A DNA stretch of 64,000 nucleotides from Eurosta solidaginis (GCF_040869045.1 NC_090319.1:395575601-395639600); one strand, 5' to 3'; positions 36,058 through 47,917 are shown, numbered from the stretch's first letter. The notes: generated by a model from the letters alone, not told the origin. Numbers and translations: made by a program.

Positions 36058-37605
36058 CCAATTACCATCACCGCTAAAGAGGTTGAGGATGCCATCGGTC
36101 ATGCTAAACCATCCAAAGCAGTGGGCCCAGACGGCATAGCCATGCCGATGCTTAAAAGCCTAGGGAAAGAGGGTTTCAAATATTTAGCACATGTCTTCAA
36201 CCTGTCTCTTTCCACATTTGTCATACCCGAAAAATGGAAAATGGCCAAGGGGTCCCGCTACTAAAGCCTGGGAAGACAGCTAACATAGGAGAGTCATATC
36301 GCCCGATATCTCTCCTATCGCCAGTAGCCAAGACGCTTGAAGCCATTTTGCTCCCCTACTTCAAAGCAAATTTGCAGCTAGCCTGCCATCAGCATGGCTT
36401 CAGAAAACTCCATAGCACCACCACCGCGCTAAATGCCATCAGCACCCAGATAAATTACGGTTTAAATCAAAACTCCCACCATAGAACAGTACTCGTTGCG
36501 CTAGACCTATCAAAAGCTTTTGATACGGTCAACCATGGCACGTTACTGCAAGACCTGGAAGGGTCTACCCTTCCCCCATGTCTTAAAAGGTGGACCGTAA
36601 AGTATCTGGGTGGTCGGCAGGCATCGGTGCAATTTAGAAATGAAACATCAAAACCAAGAAGAATTAAACAGGGGGTGCCACAGGTTGGTGTCCTATCCCC
36701 ACTTTTGTTCAATTTCTACATATCTAAGCTACCTTCGCCACCAGAAGGAGTTACTATCGTTTCCTACGCCGATGACTGCACAATAATGGCCACAGGCCCA
36801 GACCCAAAGATCGATGAACTATGTAACAAAATAAACGGCTACCTCCCTGATCTCTCCAGTTTCTTCACCTCGCGAAACCTGACATTATCACCGACCAAAT
36901 CATCGGCGACCTTATTTACAACATGGACGTCCCAAATGTCGACCATTTTGAACATCCGCGTCGATGGCACTACACTACCGACTGTCCTACACCCCAAAAT
37001 CTTGGGTGTGACGTTTGATCAGGATCTACATATTGGTGAGCACGCAGCCACAATTGTACCGAAATACAGAGCCGTAATAAAATCCTCAAATCCCTTGCTG
37101 GCAGTACTTGGGGAAAAGACAAAGAAACGCTCATTACCACATACAAAGCAATTGGCCTGCCGATTGCATGCTACGCGTCCCCTATATGGTCGCCAAGCCT
37201 AAAAATTACCCACTGGAATAAGCTACACGCCTGCCAAAATACTGCTCTCAGAATCGCCACGGGCATTACCCAGAAACCTGGGCATCCCAACAGACATCTG
37301 ATTGATGAGCCAACACCGCCTAGGTCAACTCCACAAACAGGCGTCGGACCTTTATGCCAGGAATTGCCCGGTGAATCCAGTACTCAAAGAACAGTACCAA
37401 AAACTTTCGGAAGAGGAACGCAGGTAACAGGTTAAACTCTTACAAATCCAGAATCAACCCCGACATACCAAATGTATACCCTGCTTGCAGTGTGTCTCCA
37501 CATGACACCAACCATCTCTTTAATTCTAATGTAGAACCAACGCCTCTAACACTCCTTTCATTATGGTCTACTCCTGCTGAAACAGCTAGTTTCCTTGGAC
37601 TCCCG
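36058..37605 (+). pseudogene. Jockey-like LINE reverse transcriptase, truncated and frameshifted
   Basis: Starts abruptly in the RT N-terminus (ITAKEVEDAIGHAKPSKAVG), is frameshifted near 36245, continues through ALDLSKAFDTVNHG, GVPQVGVLSPLLFNFYIS and the catalytic YADD (36763..36774), is frameshifted again near 37190 (YASPIWSPSLKITHW) and ends in the tail SPHDTNHLFNSNVEPTPLTL and SLWSTPAETASFLGLP at 37603. No endonuclease, ORF1 or poly(A) tail remains. The first frame reads back into the neighbouring repeat to 35875, giving a chimeric frame without biological meaning. Immediately downstream the copia remnant begins in the opposite orientation. Confidence 0.85.
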
Positions 37606-39098
37606 TGATGTCTGTCCGGGTACATATGCTCAAATAAGTTAAGGAACCAACGACAGACTGGTACTTCTTTTGGTCTACCAATACACAATTGGGTCCACCA
37701 TCGCATCTTTCAAATTTTACGCCAGGGTCTAAAGGTGTTGAGCAATTTCTGCATTCAGAAATACCGAAATCTTTAAGTAAATCTCGGATTAACTGCTTTT
37801 GCGATATCTGAATACCTTCTCTATTTCTAGAAACCTCCATACCCAAGAACTGATCAATGGGTCCTTTATCTACCGTGTCGAACTGCACAGATATTTGGTG
37901 TTTTATTTCTTCAAGCATATCGACACACGAACATTCAATCAATATATCGTCGACATAAACTGCAGCGATTATTACTTCGCCTGGAACATTTTTAACGTAC
38001 ACACATGCGTCCCCGTTGCACTTTACAAAATTCAGTTTCATAAGTGCAATATTAAGTTCTTCATTCCATTGCCGTCCTGATTGCTTAAGACCGTATAATG
38101 CTTTATTTAATTTGCACACTTTATTTGGGTTATCTTTGTCAACGAATGCTTCTGGTTGCACCATAAATATATCTTCATCCAACTTTCCATTAAGGTATGC
38201 CGTACCAACATCCCATCAATGGTATGTACGAACAAATTGTATTCTGCAGCGAGCGCTAATACCAAGGGAATTGAACAGCAACGCCATCTTTATCACGTTT
38301 GACATTAAACACCCACTTTGATTTTATGGCTTTACTTGGGAAATCGACTAAAGTCCACGTGTTTTTGTACTTAAGCGATTGAAATTCAGACTGCATAGCA
38401 GACTTCCACTTGTCTGCATCTTCTCGTTGCATTGCATTTTCCACTGTTAAGGGATTATCCGTTTTCATTAAATTTACTTGTGGGCTTAGTTTCATTTTTA
38501 TGTTTTCGGCTTCAGCGTAACTTGCCTTTGGAAGTACTTCATCATTATTTTCAGTATTCTCGGCTTGGACGGTCGTGTCGCATTCTTCAGAATTTACAAA
38601 ATCTGTGCATACTGAACTATTAGCGTCGTTTGTGCATTCAGAATTTATAAAATCTATGCATATTGAACTACTAGCGTCGCTTGTGCATTCACTTACTTCT
38701 TTTTTGCTATTTACTGCTGGTACTTCGGTCGTACTGTCAAACACATACACATCTTCTGGTGTGAAATCACCTACCGCCTCGGAAAAACGCTCACCTTGTG
38801 AACATTTTACATCACGTACAATCACCACAGTTCGTTGCTTGGGGTCATACAACCTGTATGCCTTTGCCTCACTTGCATAGCCCACCATGAAACATTCTCT
38901 TCCTTTTGCGGAGAACTTTGATTTTTGCGGAAATTTGTTCAAAACAATGCCTTTTTCGCCAAATATCTCGAAGTAAGAAACAGCTGGCTTACGGCCAGTC
39001 CATGCCTCATGTGGTGTAATATTTTGCAATATTTTTGTCGGCGAACGATTTCGCACGTAAACAGCTATATTGATGGCTTCTGCCCACAAAAATATCAA
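37606..39098 (-). pseudogene. Copia-type integrase C-terminus and reverse transcriptase (broken)
   Basis: Upstream part: AINIAVYVRNRSPTKI, PHEAWTGRKP, YDPKQRTVVIVRDVKC, then the RT start KWKSAMQSEFQSLKYKNTW. After a frameshift near 38200-38260 RT resumes with FMVQPEAFVDKDNPNKVCKL, ALYGLKQSGRQWN and the catalytic YVDD box, up to GSLTYLSICTRTDI at about 37606. RNase H is lost. Confidence 0.88.
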
Positions 39099-39853
39099 GC
39101 AACATGCAGCGGCTCATCTGAACTAACGTTCGATTTACTCGCTTTGCTATGCGAATCCCTTCTTTCTTTAGGAAATTGCAAAAATCATTATTCACGTACT
39201 CTCGGCCATTATCCGAATGAAATATTTTTATAAAGGCGAATTCAGTAGAGGTGGTATTATCCCAACAGCTGATTGCTTCTTCTTGATAATTTTCCATACA
39301 AAGCCTTGTAAAACAATATGTCAGTCAAGGCGAATTCATTACAGGTGGTGTTATCCCATCAGCTGATTGCTTCTTCTTGATAATTTTCCATACAACGCCT
39401 TGTACTGCAACATGTCAGTTAATCGAAATCAATGAAAATTTTCTTTTGACTTAACATTCTTCCGCACAGCGAATTGGTTGAATTCGCTTTGCCACCACCT
39501 AGTATAGATTCGCCTTGATGTCAGTTAATCGAAATCAATGAAAATTTTCTTTTGACTTGACATTCTTCTGCACGGCGAATTGGTTGAATTCGCTTTGCCA
39601 CCACCTGGTATGGATTCGCCTTGATTTTTATTTTACTACCCATCTCGCGCTTTACAGCAGATTTAAATATCTTAAACTTTTCAAGCACTTCACTTTTTTG
39701 CTTTATAAAGTACACAAAGATTTTTCTGGTGAAATCATCGACGAACGATACAAAATATTTAGCACCACTGAGCGATGGAGTACGCATAGGACCACAAACG
39801 TCGCTATGAATGATTTCTAAAACACTTTTACTATTTATCATAATTTTTTGCAA
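39007..39853 (-). pseudogene. Copia-type integrase core, split by a MITE insertion
   Basis: Reads LEIIHSDVCGPMRTPSLSGA, FVDDFTRKIFVYFIKQKSEV and KREMGSKIKI up to 39624; after the MITE it resumes as KIFHSDNGREYVNNDF from 39231. The first two acidic residues (SDVCG, SDNG) are visible. Removing the MITE and one 8-bp copy would rejoin the frame across the site. Confidence 0.88.
39232..39623. mobile_element. CAAGGCG-family P-like MITE with a second copy nested inside
   Basis: Outer copy 39232..39623 is flanked by perfect ATTTTTAT duplications (39224..39231, 39624..39631). Inner copy 39326..39517 (192 bp, same orientation) is flanked by perfect ATGTCAGT duplications (39318..39325, 39518..39525). 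The outer site lies in copia integrase codons, which prove the empty-site sequence. Terminal repeats are AAGGCGAAT-CA-TACCAGGTGGT. Confidence 0.95.
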
Positions 39854-40394
39854 ACGGCAATGAGTTTATTTTGCCTTTTAAACAAATGTCACATTCAAAT
39901 TTTTCCAATGGTTTTATGCTCATTCCGCGCACCATATTGTTCTTTGACAACTGCTCCAAACTTTTAATATTCAAGTGTTCATACTTTCTATGCCATTTAA
40001 AAGCGTTAATGTAATTATTTGTTGCTGTCGCAAAGCACAAATTATTTGATTGCATTTCATATATAAAGAGATCACCATTTTTGTTCGCTCGCAATACTTC
40101 TACACCATGAAGTGTCATCACTCTTGCAGTCTCTTTGCCAAATTCTACTTTACAGCCATTCTGCGGAGCATAAAGTACATCATGTAAAATAATTGTGCTA
40201 GAATTCGTCTCTACGCGTACAATACCAATACCTTCGGAGTAAATGAACTTATTTCCTGCTAACTCTATCTTCTCACGATGCTCGGAAAATTGAGTGAAAG
40301 ACAATTTTTCACAACTCATGTGACACGACGATCTACTGTCCAAAACCCAAATAGACTTATTCAGCTTATTTCGATGCTGAGAAACATTGAGCAT
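39831..40394 (-). pseudogene. Copia-type protease and pre-integrase domain (inactive)
   Basis: The protease motif, normally LDSGAS, reads WVLDSRSSCHMS: Gly is replaced by Arg. Downstream the gag-pre-integrase region (FKWHRKYEHLNIKSLEQLSK) and the zinc pair CDICLKGK are readable. The frame is followed by the integrase core. Confidence 0.85.
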
Positions 40395-40426
40395 AGCGCA
40401 ATTAACACTCGGTTTGCTTATGTTAC

Positions 40427-41062
40427 TTAATTTGCAAGACGAGGCACAATGCCCTCTCTTATGACATTTATAACATTTTCCCTTGAATGTTCTGTTTTGT
40501 TGTTGCGCTTGCCATTGTTGATGAGATTGATTGCGGGACTTATTCGCAAAAATGCAACCTCATTGGATTCGGACCTCACACACTCAGATTTTCGCCCTTT
40601 TTCTTCTTCTAATAATTTGGTTTTAAGTACAGTTGTACTTGGCAAACTGTTTCGAGACTCTATCGCAACAATGAAATTTTCATAGCTTTTCGGCAGACTG
40701 GAAAGCATAACAATTGCAAGTAATTCGTCTTGCAACTTTATGTCCAACTCAACAAGTTTCTTGAACAGATCAAAAAATTTGTTTAAATGCTCTGCCATGG
40801 GATCTTCCTCACCCATTTTCAAGTTGACCAACGACTTGAAAATTGTAATTTTCCGCGCTGGACTGCTAGGTGCATGAACTGCAGCCAATTTTTCCCATGC
40901 TTCTTTCGAAGTTTTAGCATTTTTCACATTCAGTAATTGACTCAGTTTTATGCACAAAAGCAATGTAGCTAATGCTTTTTCGTCCAAATTTTTCCATTTT
41001 TCTGCAGCAACCTGCTCCATAAATCGCAATGCACTAACACGGATTTGATAAGAATTTTCCAT
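40427..41062 (-). pseudogene. Copia-type Gag
   Basis: About 200 residues with the copia Gag helical region (EAWEKLAAVHAPSSPARKI, LVNLKMGEEDPMAEHLNKFF, LLAIVMLSSLPKSYENFI). After a frameshift near 40560 another frame gives the zinc knuckle CYKCHKRGHCASSC (CX2CX4HX4C) at about 40436..40477. It was once joined to protease downstream. Confidence 0.85.
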
Positions 41063-41186
41063 CCATCATAGTTAATTTCATCTAATTTTTCAATTTGATA
41101 TAGCCCCGAACTTATTTCGGAAGTATTACAAAAAACATTTACCGCGTCAATAACTTTAAAACGCTTTTATTGAAACGGGATCTCGT

Positions 41187-41199
41187 CTGGGCCCATAAC
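41187..41199 (-). promoter_or_regulatory. Copia-type primer site (internal tRNA-iMet fragment)
   Basis: GTTATGGGCCCAG on the element strand is complementary to the region 5' of the anticodon loop of initiator tRNA-Met, the half-tRNA primer known for copia. It lies three bases inside the LTR end. Confidence 0.8.
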
Positions 41200-41202
41200 A
41201 AT

Positions 41203-41642
41203 TGTTAGGTCAAACCCACGAAATAAAGTTAAACACGCACTCAAACATTAAATGTGCATCGCACGATTTATTAACAGCAACTAACTCATATAAAATGTAA
41301 GGAGAAAAACAGAAGAGAGAAAAGTGTTACAATTTTGTCAGTGTTGTCAATGCAAAGCTATTCTTATCATTGGGAATTTTACTAACAAGGTCTTTGCTAA
41401 AACAAACTATTTCTATTCACGTCATATCCAACTAAGGATTTTCACCTGTGCAGCGCTACTGAAGACTTTCGAGAAATGTTTTTGTCATTCCTGCATCAAG
41501 AATACAAAAACTGTCGTATTACACCTTATTTATGTGAGAACTTCGCTAAAACAATGGATTATAAACATAGTTACAGAAAATTTCAACTCACTGTTGTTGT
41601 TTTGCCCTAAAAACAGACCACTAAGATAAGAGGAATGTTACA
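41203..41642 (-). repeat. Copia 5' LTR
   Basis: On the element strand it starts TGTAACATTCC and ends CTAACA, about 440 bp, placed directly next to the primer site. The right limit is inferred from the TG dinucleotide, since no partner LTR is present. Confidence 0.6.
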
Positions 41643-42612
41643 ATTATGGATTGTAATTGAGAATATATGAATCCGGCTCGATTGCATCAGCATCATCTGG
41701 TTCTAAGCCGACTGCCGCGAGGCTATAATATCCCCTGATAACTTGGTAACATTAGTAACACATCAGGAATTCAACTGTCAAGAGATTTTGGGGGATTTTC
41801 TGATCAAATTTATATGATATATTAGGACATATATTTTACTTCCGAATCTTAACGACAAATCAACAGAGCAGATGGAAATAACAATGGATTTTTCGGGATG
41901 GAAACACATTTAAAGTATTATGATCACTTCCAAGTGTGACTGTAAAACTTTTCATCAAACCCGAATCCGATTTAAGTGCGCAAGGTTACTGCAGTAGACA
42001 ATCCTCTCCCTTTTATGTCCGGTTTTTCGATGAAATCTTCAACTGCAGTTGAAGTTGAGATCAGTTTACTTTAGACGCATTATTATATTATATTGCTCAT
42101 CACAGTTTAAGTTTTTTATTTTTATTCGATGCCAAAAGTAATATAAGCTCGCACTGGTCTTGTGCATTGGCGTTAGGTGATATGCGAAAAAAAACAGTTT
42201 CTGTAAGAGCTTTCGTAGCAAGGCATTTATTTTTCTACTCCTATTTTCTCAAAGCGGGTAAAAATGTTACCCTGTTATGACCGTTTAAAATACATCCCTG
42301 TCGTTTCAGATAGCGCACATTTTCTGTCTTTATTTATTTATTTCACCTGGTGATTCCACCATGCCACGCATTCCGGAATTGTTGTATTCAAAGCATGATT
42401 CAATTACTAGAGGTTTATTCTTCAATGATGACAGATCTTTGACACACCCAAACTGAAAAATTTGGACGGGTTGCTTTTACGAAGTAAGGAAAACGGGTCA
42501 TAATTCAGTTCCCTTAAGTGAAATTGTAGTAGACAAGTATATTTGGTAGTATAATAATTTTGTAAATGCCAAAAGGTTTTGGAGAAATAATTCATTTTCT
42601 ACTAAATATTTC
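41643..42612. other. Non-coding; no feature seen
   Basis: No frame, inverted repeat or known repeat block was recognised. Confidence 0.3.
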
Positions 42613-43043
42613 GTGAATTGATAAAGTTATGTTGGTTCGTTCATTCTTTCAGAAATTGTTTGAAGAATGCCGTACGTTAGAATTTTATTCAAAAATGCAC
42701 TATCTCAAAATTTGTTTCCAAAACGCGTGAATTGATAAAGTTATGTTGGTTCGTTCATTCCATGGCGCAACGATACAAGGTGACAGCATGGAACAGCTGA
42801 TTATAAACTTTTTTTATTTGATTTGATACATCAACTTCCGGTGCAGTACCATTTTGACATTTGTCCAACGAATTTACAACAACAAAGTACATGGAATTTT
42901 TATTTATGTTTGTAGGTATGTCACCATGCTGCCACCTTGTATCATTCCGCTATGGTTCATTCTTTCAGAAATTTTTTTGAAGAATGCCGTACGTTAGAAT
43001 TTTATTCAAAAATGCACTATCTCAAAATTTGTTTCCAAAACGC
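42613..43043. repeat. Tandem duplication, 114-bp unit, second unit split by a MITE
   Basis: GTGAATTGATAAAGTTATG starts at 42613 and again at 42727. The second unit is interrupted at GTTCATTC by the MITE at 42761 and resumes at 42963. Both units end CCAAAACGC. Confidence 0.9.
42761..42954. mobile_element. P-element-like MITE, 194 bp
   Basis: The left end CATGGCGCAACGATACAAGG and the right end (reverse complement CATAGCGGAATGATACAAGG) are about 31-bp inverted repeats continuing as TG-CAGCATGG. GTTCATTC is duplicated exactly on both sides (42753..42760, 42955..42962). CATG ends, an ATA-AAGGTG block at the same place and an 8-bp duplication resemble the Drosophila P element. The intact neighbouring repeat unit gives the empty site. 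Confidence 0.9.
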
Positions 43044-43560
43044 CCTACATGAGCATAAGTTCAATGCATTTTGTCATAAGAGAGAGTTAATGAAAAGCAT
43101 TCTGAGATGAAGCGTTCTTCAATCTAACTCTAATATAGGGCGGTTTTGTGACAAATCCTGAATTGAGAAATTTTTGAAAAATATTTTGAGATTTGATTTT
43201 GAACAGGCAGCCGACATGGGGTTACACTACTCAGCAGCCGCAAGGAACTGACAAAAACAAAAATAAAAGAAAATAGCTTATTGTCTTAGAACCTTATATT
43301 CCTACCTTGACATTGACAGAAGAGTTAAGCTTTTGAGCGGGAGTATTCACCTTTTTATTCTGAAATTTCGGAAAGCTCTTTTCCGTTAAGTATTCATGGA
43401 AGCGTTCCGGATAAACCGTTAATTTAGAATATTCGGAATACGTTCATTTGGTACTACCTCACGAGGTCCGAATATGCACAATATTCCAAATATAAACCGA
43501 TTCTCAAAATTCTTAAATGGAGACGAATGTTCCGAAAATACGGAATTAATAGAACACAAG

Positions 43561-43985
43561 GTTGACTTTTAATACGCGCCCAAAAATATCGAGAAAAGTA
43601 TCAAAAGACGCGCATTGACCTCGATAACAAAAATTCGAAGACGGAAATAAAAGTTTTAGTTCGTTCAAAAGATATTGACAAAAATGACCCCGGGTCGCGT
43701 TGGCGGCCTTCAGCCGAGCTTATAAAAAATTACCCTGGCCGGTCCACCCATGAGGAGGGATCAAAATTAAAGGTATGCAAATTCCCTTTGTACACAAAAT
43801 CTTTAAGTGCACAAAAGCATTACAACAACCACTTGAAAATTGCCAACTTCAACTGCAAATATATAATAAATTAAGAATAATAAAAATTAAAAATAAATTT
43901 TTCTTTTCCGCCTTAGAATTATTGTTGTCGAGGTCACCTCTCTCGATATTTTTGGACGCGTATTAGCAGTAGACTCCTGTTCTGG
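43561..43985. mobile_element. TIR element of the TTAATACGCGTCC family
   Basis: The left arm GTTGACTTTTAATACGCGCC.CAAAAATATCGAGA is mirrored by the right arm, whose inward reading is AGTCTACTGCTAATACGCGTCCAAAAATATCGAGA-like (compared in blocks). Both arms continue with GACCTCGA-AACAA-AATTC. The centre matches, inverted, the repeat copies at 35822 and 48783 (GCTTATAAAAAATTACCC, GGCCGGTCCAC). No coding frame; the class is unknown. Confidence 0.65.
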
Positions 43986-43989
43986 ACTT

Positions 43990-45072
43990 TACCTGAATAA
44001 GTTAACATGCCCAATGAGTACATTTCGTTATGGCATCTCCATTATTTACTAATGAATTTTTACGTGAATCGATTTAATAGTCGAGGTTTTGACGTTGAAT
44101 GATGAATTTTGAATTGGTTTGGGTTTCGTATGTTCATAGGTTTACGAAAGTGCACGATTCCTTGGTGTTCGTACTTTTCATAAAACCTATGTTCAGCCAC
44201 ACTAATAGATCATGGCATAGTTAAAAAATTCATCATAAAATTAAAATAAATGTTCTAAGGATGCAGTTAAGTACTTATCTGATTGCTTCCTATTTCTACT
44301 ACTATAATTTTTCGAAAATTCGCAAAGAAACAACACAGTTAACGGATGTCAATTCGATTTTGAAGCAAAATGGCTGCATTGTCAAAAAATGTGTCTGTCG
44401 AGCAAACCTCTTGTGATTGAATCATGGTATTTAACCAAGTGTGATTGAGTTTGACAGCTCTCATAAAGAACCGGACTATAATGTCGAAAAGGAAAAAATA
44501 TTAACCAATTTTTGAAAATTTTGTTTAAAGTTAAATTTTAAATTTGTGCAAAATAGTTTATATTTTGAAATAAAACACCATTGTGAATTCATACGAATCC
44601 ACAATGTAAAACTCCGTCATTTGCGGTTGCAACATCAAGAACATTGTGAATTCATACAAGTGGCGAATGTTTGATAAAAACGTTCACAATAGTAAACCAT
44701 GAACCAATAAACAGATCCCGCATTAAAAAATGAGAGCGAAAAATCAAAGTTGGCTGGGAAATAAATTTCTTGGCGTGACGTCACGCTTTTGACAACATGT
44801 TTTATTGGCGACGCAGTGTTCAGACTTTATTCCAATCGGAGTATTTTGCTCCGCTCTTACCTCCTACTACATTTTTTAACTTAAAGGTTTATTTGGGTCG
44901 GGTTGAAAACTAAATAGTATTACTACCTAATATCTTTTGGTTTAAGTTTTCAATGCATATGTACGTATGAAAAGCTGATTATTTAAAAGTAACGATTGGA
45001 CGAAATGATTGTTCGTGTCTTTCCTATGTTTACAAACTGCCGGAGCGTATTCGTTCATCCGCATAACATGAC
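43990..45072. other. Non-coding with a dispersed repeat at 44335..44425
   Basis: Apart from the repeat shared with 9460..9550 and short GAATTCATAC direct repeats (44585, 44646), nothing is recognised. Confidence 0.3.
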
Positions 45073-45740
45073 CTAGCTATCGAAGCTTTCTGTTTTTATT
45101 GACTGCACTATCGTAATATCTGCGAAAAGCTCATATAGCTCATCATTACACCTCCATCGATACTCGCCGTCGGCATCACGGATAGGACTATAAATCCTCC
45201 GGAGAACTTTTCTTTCGAATACCCCAAGAGCCATCTCATCTTCTTTCGACACCTTCCATCTTTCCGCGCCATACATCAGGACAATTATGATGAGTGACTT
45301 ATAGAGCGAAAATTTTGTTCGTAGAGACAGGACTTTACTTTTCAATTGCTTAAAGAAGCACTAATTGGCAAAAGTTATTCTCCGTTTGATTTCTAGGCCG
45401 ACATTGTTTTTGCTTCTAATGCTGCTTCCCAAATGGACGAAATCCTACGCTGTCTTCAATTTTGAATCCGTCAACAGTGACGTGGCTACAAAGGCCACGA
45501 TGACAGCAAGTAGTTCGTCTTGTCCATATTTACTGCAAGACCCACTTTTTTTGTTTCTTTATCTTATACCAGCTCTTCGCCTCCATGTTTGAACAGGGGT
45601 ATCCGGTCATTACTTGGCACCTTGTGATTTTTTAGCCGTAATATTGCCATTCTCACTTCGCCAATGTTGGATGCCGGAGTGTGTTTTTCATCATCGGCAA
45701 CCGGGGCAGGTTCGTCTTCCCCCACACTCTGTACGTCAAT
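45073..45740 (-). pseudogene. LINE reverse transcriptase remnant with internal deletion
   Basis: Minus-strand blocks read, in order, DEPAPVADDEKHTP..IGEVRMAILRLKNHK (RT start), then after a deletion and frameshifts DFVHLGSSIRSKNNVG in one frame and LRTKFSLYKSLIIIVLMYG, ERWKVSKEDEMALGVFERKV, EYRWRCNDELYELF (RT tail). This order is typical of a fly LINE often mis-annotated as a host gene. The YADD region is missing. Confidence 0.8.
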
Positions 45741-45899
45741 TATCAGGTGGCCATTATCATTCCTACAGAAATCTGCCCCGGTCTTGAAACCTTCTGTCAT
45801 TAAAAGAGTATGAAAATGTATGACAAACCAAAAATAATATTTTTCGCGATATATATCCGGGGAGATAGAGCCCACTTTTCTTCCAGAATGGTGTGTGCT

Positions 45900-46020
45900 A
45901 ATGGGAACATTATTTGGTAATCCTACACGTTTTAGGCCGACTCCATGCGCATCTGATAAGGCAGATAACTTTTTTGCTGAGAAACTTTTCATGACGAAAA
46001 CACAATCGAAGGTATTGCCA
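45900..46020. repeat. Partial copy of the tephritid-type repeat at 6420
   Basis: GGCCGACTCCATGCGCATCTG, AAGGCAGATAAC and GAGAAACTTTTCATG follow in the order of the 6420..6760 repeat. Confidence 0.5.
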
Positions 46021-46443
46021 AGCTACCAAACCAATTTGATGTTAATTGTTTGCCCGCTTTGAAAAAGGAAAAAAAATATACTCCGCAAATTTTATTTTTA
46101 CTCCGCCGTAGTCGTTTACTCAGGTAACAGGTTTAAATATTCCGAACACTGGTAGCGAAATATGAGAGAAATGTAATAAATCGAAAAACTTCAAAAGCGC
46201 TACGTCATCAAACTTTTTTTTCAAATTCGATTACAAATACAACAATTCCGGAATGCGGGATCTTTGCTGATTTGTTTATGATAGTAAACAGCCTCGATCA
46301 CCTGTTCAATCGCTGTTCGATTACTTAAATCATTTGCGCAATAGTGTTTTTCAAATATTTTTGTAGCCGACTGGTATATTGCATTATTTACATATTTTAA
46401 ATTGTTTGCATAGCTGGCTGCTCAAATTTAATCTATTAACTTG
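46021..46443. other. Non-coding; no feature seen
   Basis: AT-rich with no supported element or gene. Confidence 0.3.
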
Positions 46444-46451
46444 ATTTTAGG

Positions 46452-47042
46452 CAGGCATGCTTAACCAACGAACCGATATCATTTCGTTACGATAATTAAC
46501 GTTAATAAACGAAACAAAGTCATTTCGTTTCGTTTATTAACGTTAAGAACGTCAAATTAACGAAATGATTTCGTTTCGTTTTCTGCCATATCAAAACGAA
46601 ATCAAATCGTTTATGTTGATTATTAATTTCAAACTACGCTGGCAAAGCTGATTGATGGCGGAGTCATTAAAGGTGAAAGCATTAGCCTAGCTGATTGCAA
46701 CTTTTCTCATGAATTTTGGCAGTACGAACATTTCTCAGAGTATTTTTGACATTACCACCAACGAATTACACAAACAAACTACATGGAGTTTGTGCGTGTA
46801 TGTCCGCTCGCTGTTACCACCTTACGGCTTCACCATGGCTATAGCATTGCCAGCACAATTCAAACATAAAGTATCACGTTTTTGTTAACGTTTTTAACGT
46901 TAACGAAAGCTTTTCGTTTCGGTTAAAAACGAGATACAATTTATCTTGATAATTTCTTTATCGATAATATTTCGAAGTGTTTCAACGGAAACGGTGGAAA
47001 TGTTTTGATAAACGATTAGCTTAACGTTAAGGTGCATCCCTG
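46452..47042 (+). mobile_element. hAT-like MITE, 591 bp, copy 1
   Basis: Starts CAGGCATGCTTAAC and ends GTTAAGGTGCATCCCTG; the ends are imperfect inverted repeats (CAGG-ATGC). ATTTTAGG is duplicated exactly (46444..46451, 47043..47050). Many AACGTTAA and TTTCGTTTCG motifs lie near the ends, as in transposase-binding subterminal repeats. Copy 2 at 50652 is the same length in the opposite orientation. Confidence 0.92.
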
Positions 47043-47050
47043 ATTTTAGG

Positions 47051-47917
47051 AATGAATGTCAATATGTAGTCTGATTTTCTGTATACACATTTAAAAGAAA
47101 AGCTGATTTGAAACACAAATGTGCAATTCATGGCACTTCAGTTTAATAACGGCGAGCAAAAAACAAACCTTTTTTCCATTCTCTGGCCATTCGCGACAGC
47201 CGTTCTCCCTGTCAGCTATTATTTTACAGGTAGGTATGGCAATGGGGGAAGAGAAAGATTTTTCACTTGTATGAATTCACAATGATCAAAAGCAATAAGT
47301 ACACCATTGTTTAAACAATGTAATTACTATATAGTTTGGCAGCTTAAATAGAGGTTATGTTGCGAATAGAGTGGAAGGCAGTGGACTAGGCAGTCGAATG
47401 TCATATAATGAAGGAATGGTGTTCGGAATTTTTTCAAAGTTAAAAAAAAAAATGTTAAAAGCTTTAATATAAATAAAACTATTGTTTTAATAACAACAAA
47501 AAGGCCTTATATATTCTATATACATAAATTCGTAAGGATTATCTCACTTTAAAAATTGAGTTAAATAATCTAAAGTTTGTTTTTGAAATTGAGTCGAGAA
47601 CTGTGCGTGTGAATGTGCGAATTTTCACCGATCAGTTGTTAGTTGCACTACTTGGTAAAATTTACAATGAAGTACACACACTATAATATTCCGCAGCGTA
47701 CTCCGCGTCGGGCTCTGAAATTTCTCATACTACGCGCAGATATTTCGAATACTCAAAACACAATGCCGGGTGAAATTTTCTGACGCTTTTTATTCAGAGC
47801 GGTAATTTGTGGCGTATATCGTCGTCGCTCCGCATTGTGTTTACAGCTTAATCTTCAGAAAATGTCAGCTGGATTAATTTAGTGCTTTGTCAATAGATTT
47901 TATATACATACATACAT
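47051..47917 (+). other. Upstream region of secreted-protein gene A
   Basis: Contains a good match to the arthropod initiator (ATCAGTT, 47631..47637) without an upstream TATA box, and a TATA-like TTTTATATACATA right before the ATG. Neither is tested. Confidence 0.25.

Larger units (their letters stand above)
37606..41642 (-). mobile_element. Decayed copia-type LTR retrotransposon (5' part, minus strand)
   Basis: Order on the minus strand: 5' LTR (41203..41642), primer site, gag, protease, integrase and RT; RNase H and the 3' LTR are missing where the element meets the LINE. Integrase before RT defines Ty1/copia. Several frameshifts and a nested MITE pair (39232..39623) show it is dead. Confidence 0.88.

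Noticed and set aside
35875..36264. 129-codon frame as a protein
   Set aside because: Its first half is translated dispersed repeat and its second half LINE RT; the fusion is an accident of insertion.
41324..41629. 101-codon plus-strand frame
   Set aside because: It lies within the copia LTR on the opposite strand and shows no domain.
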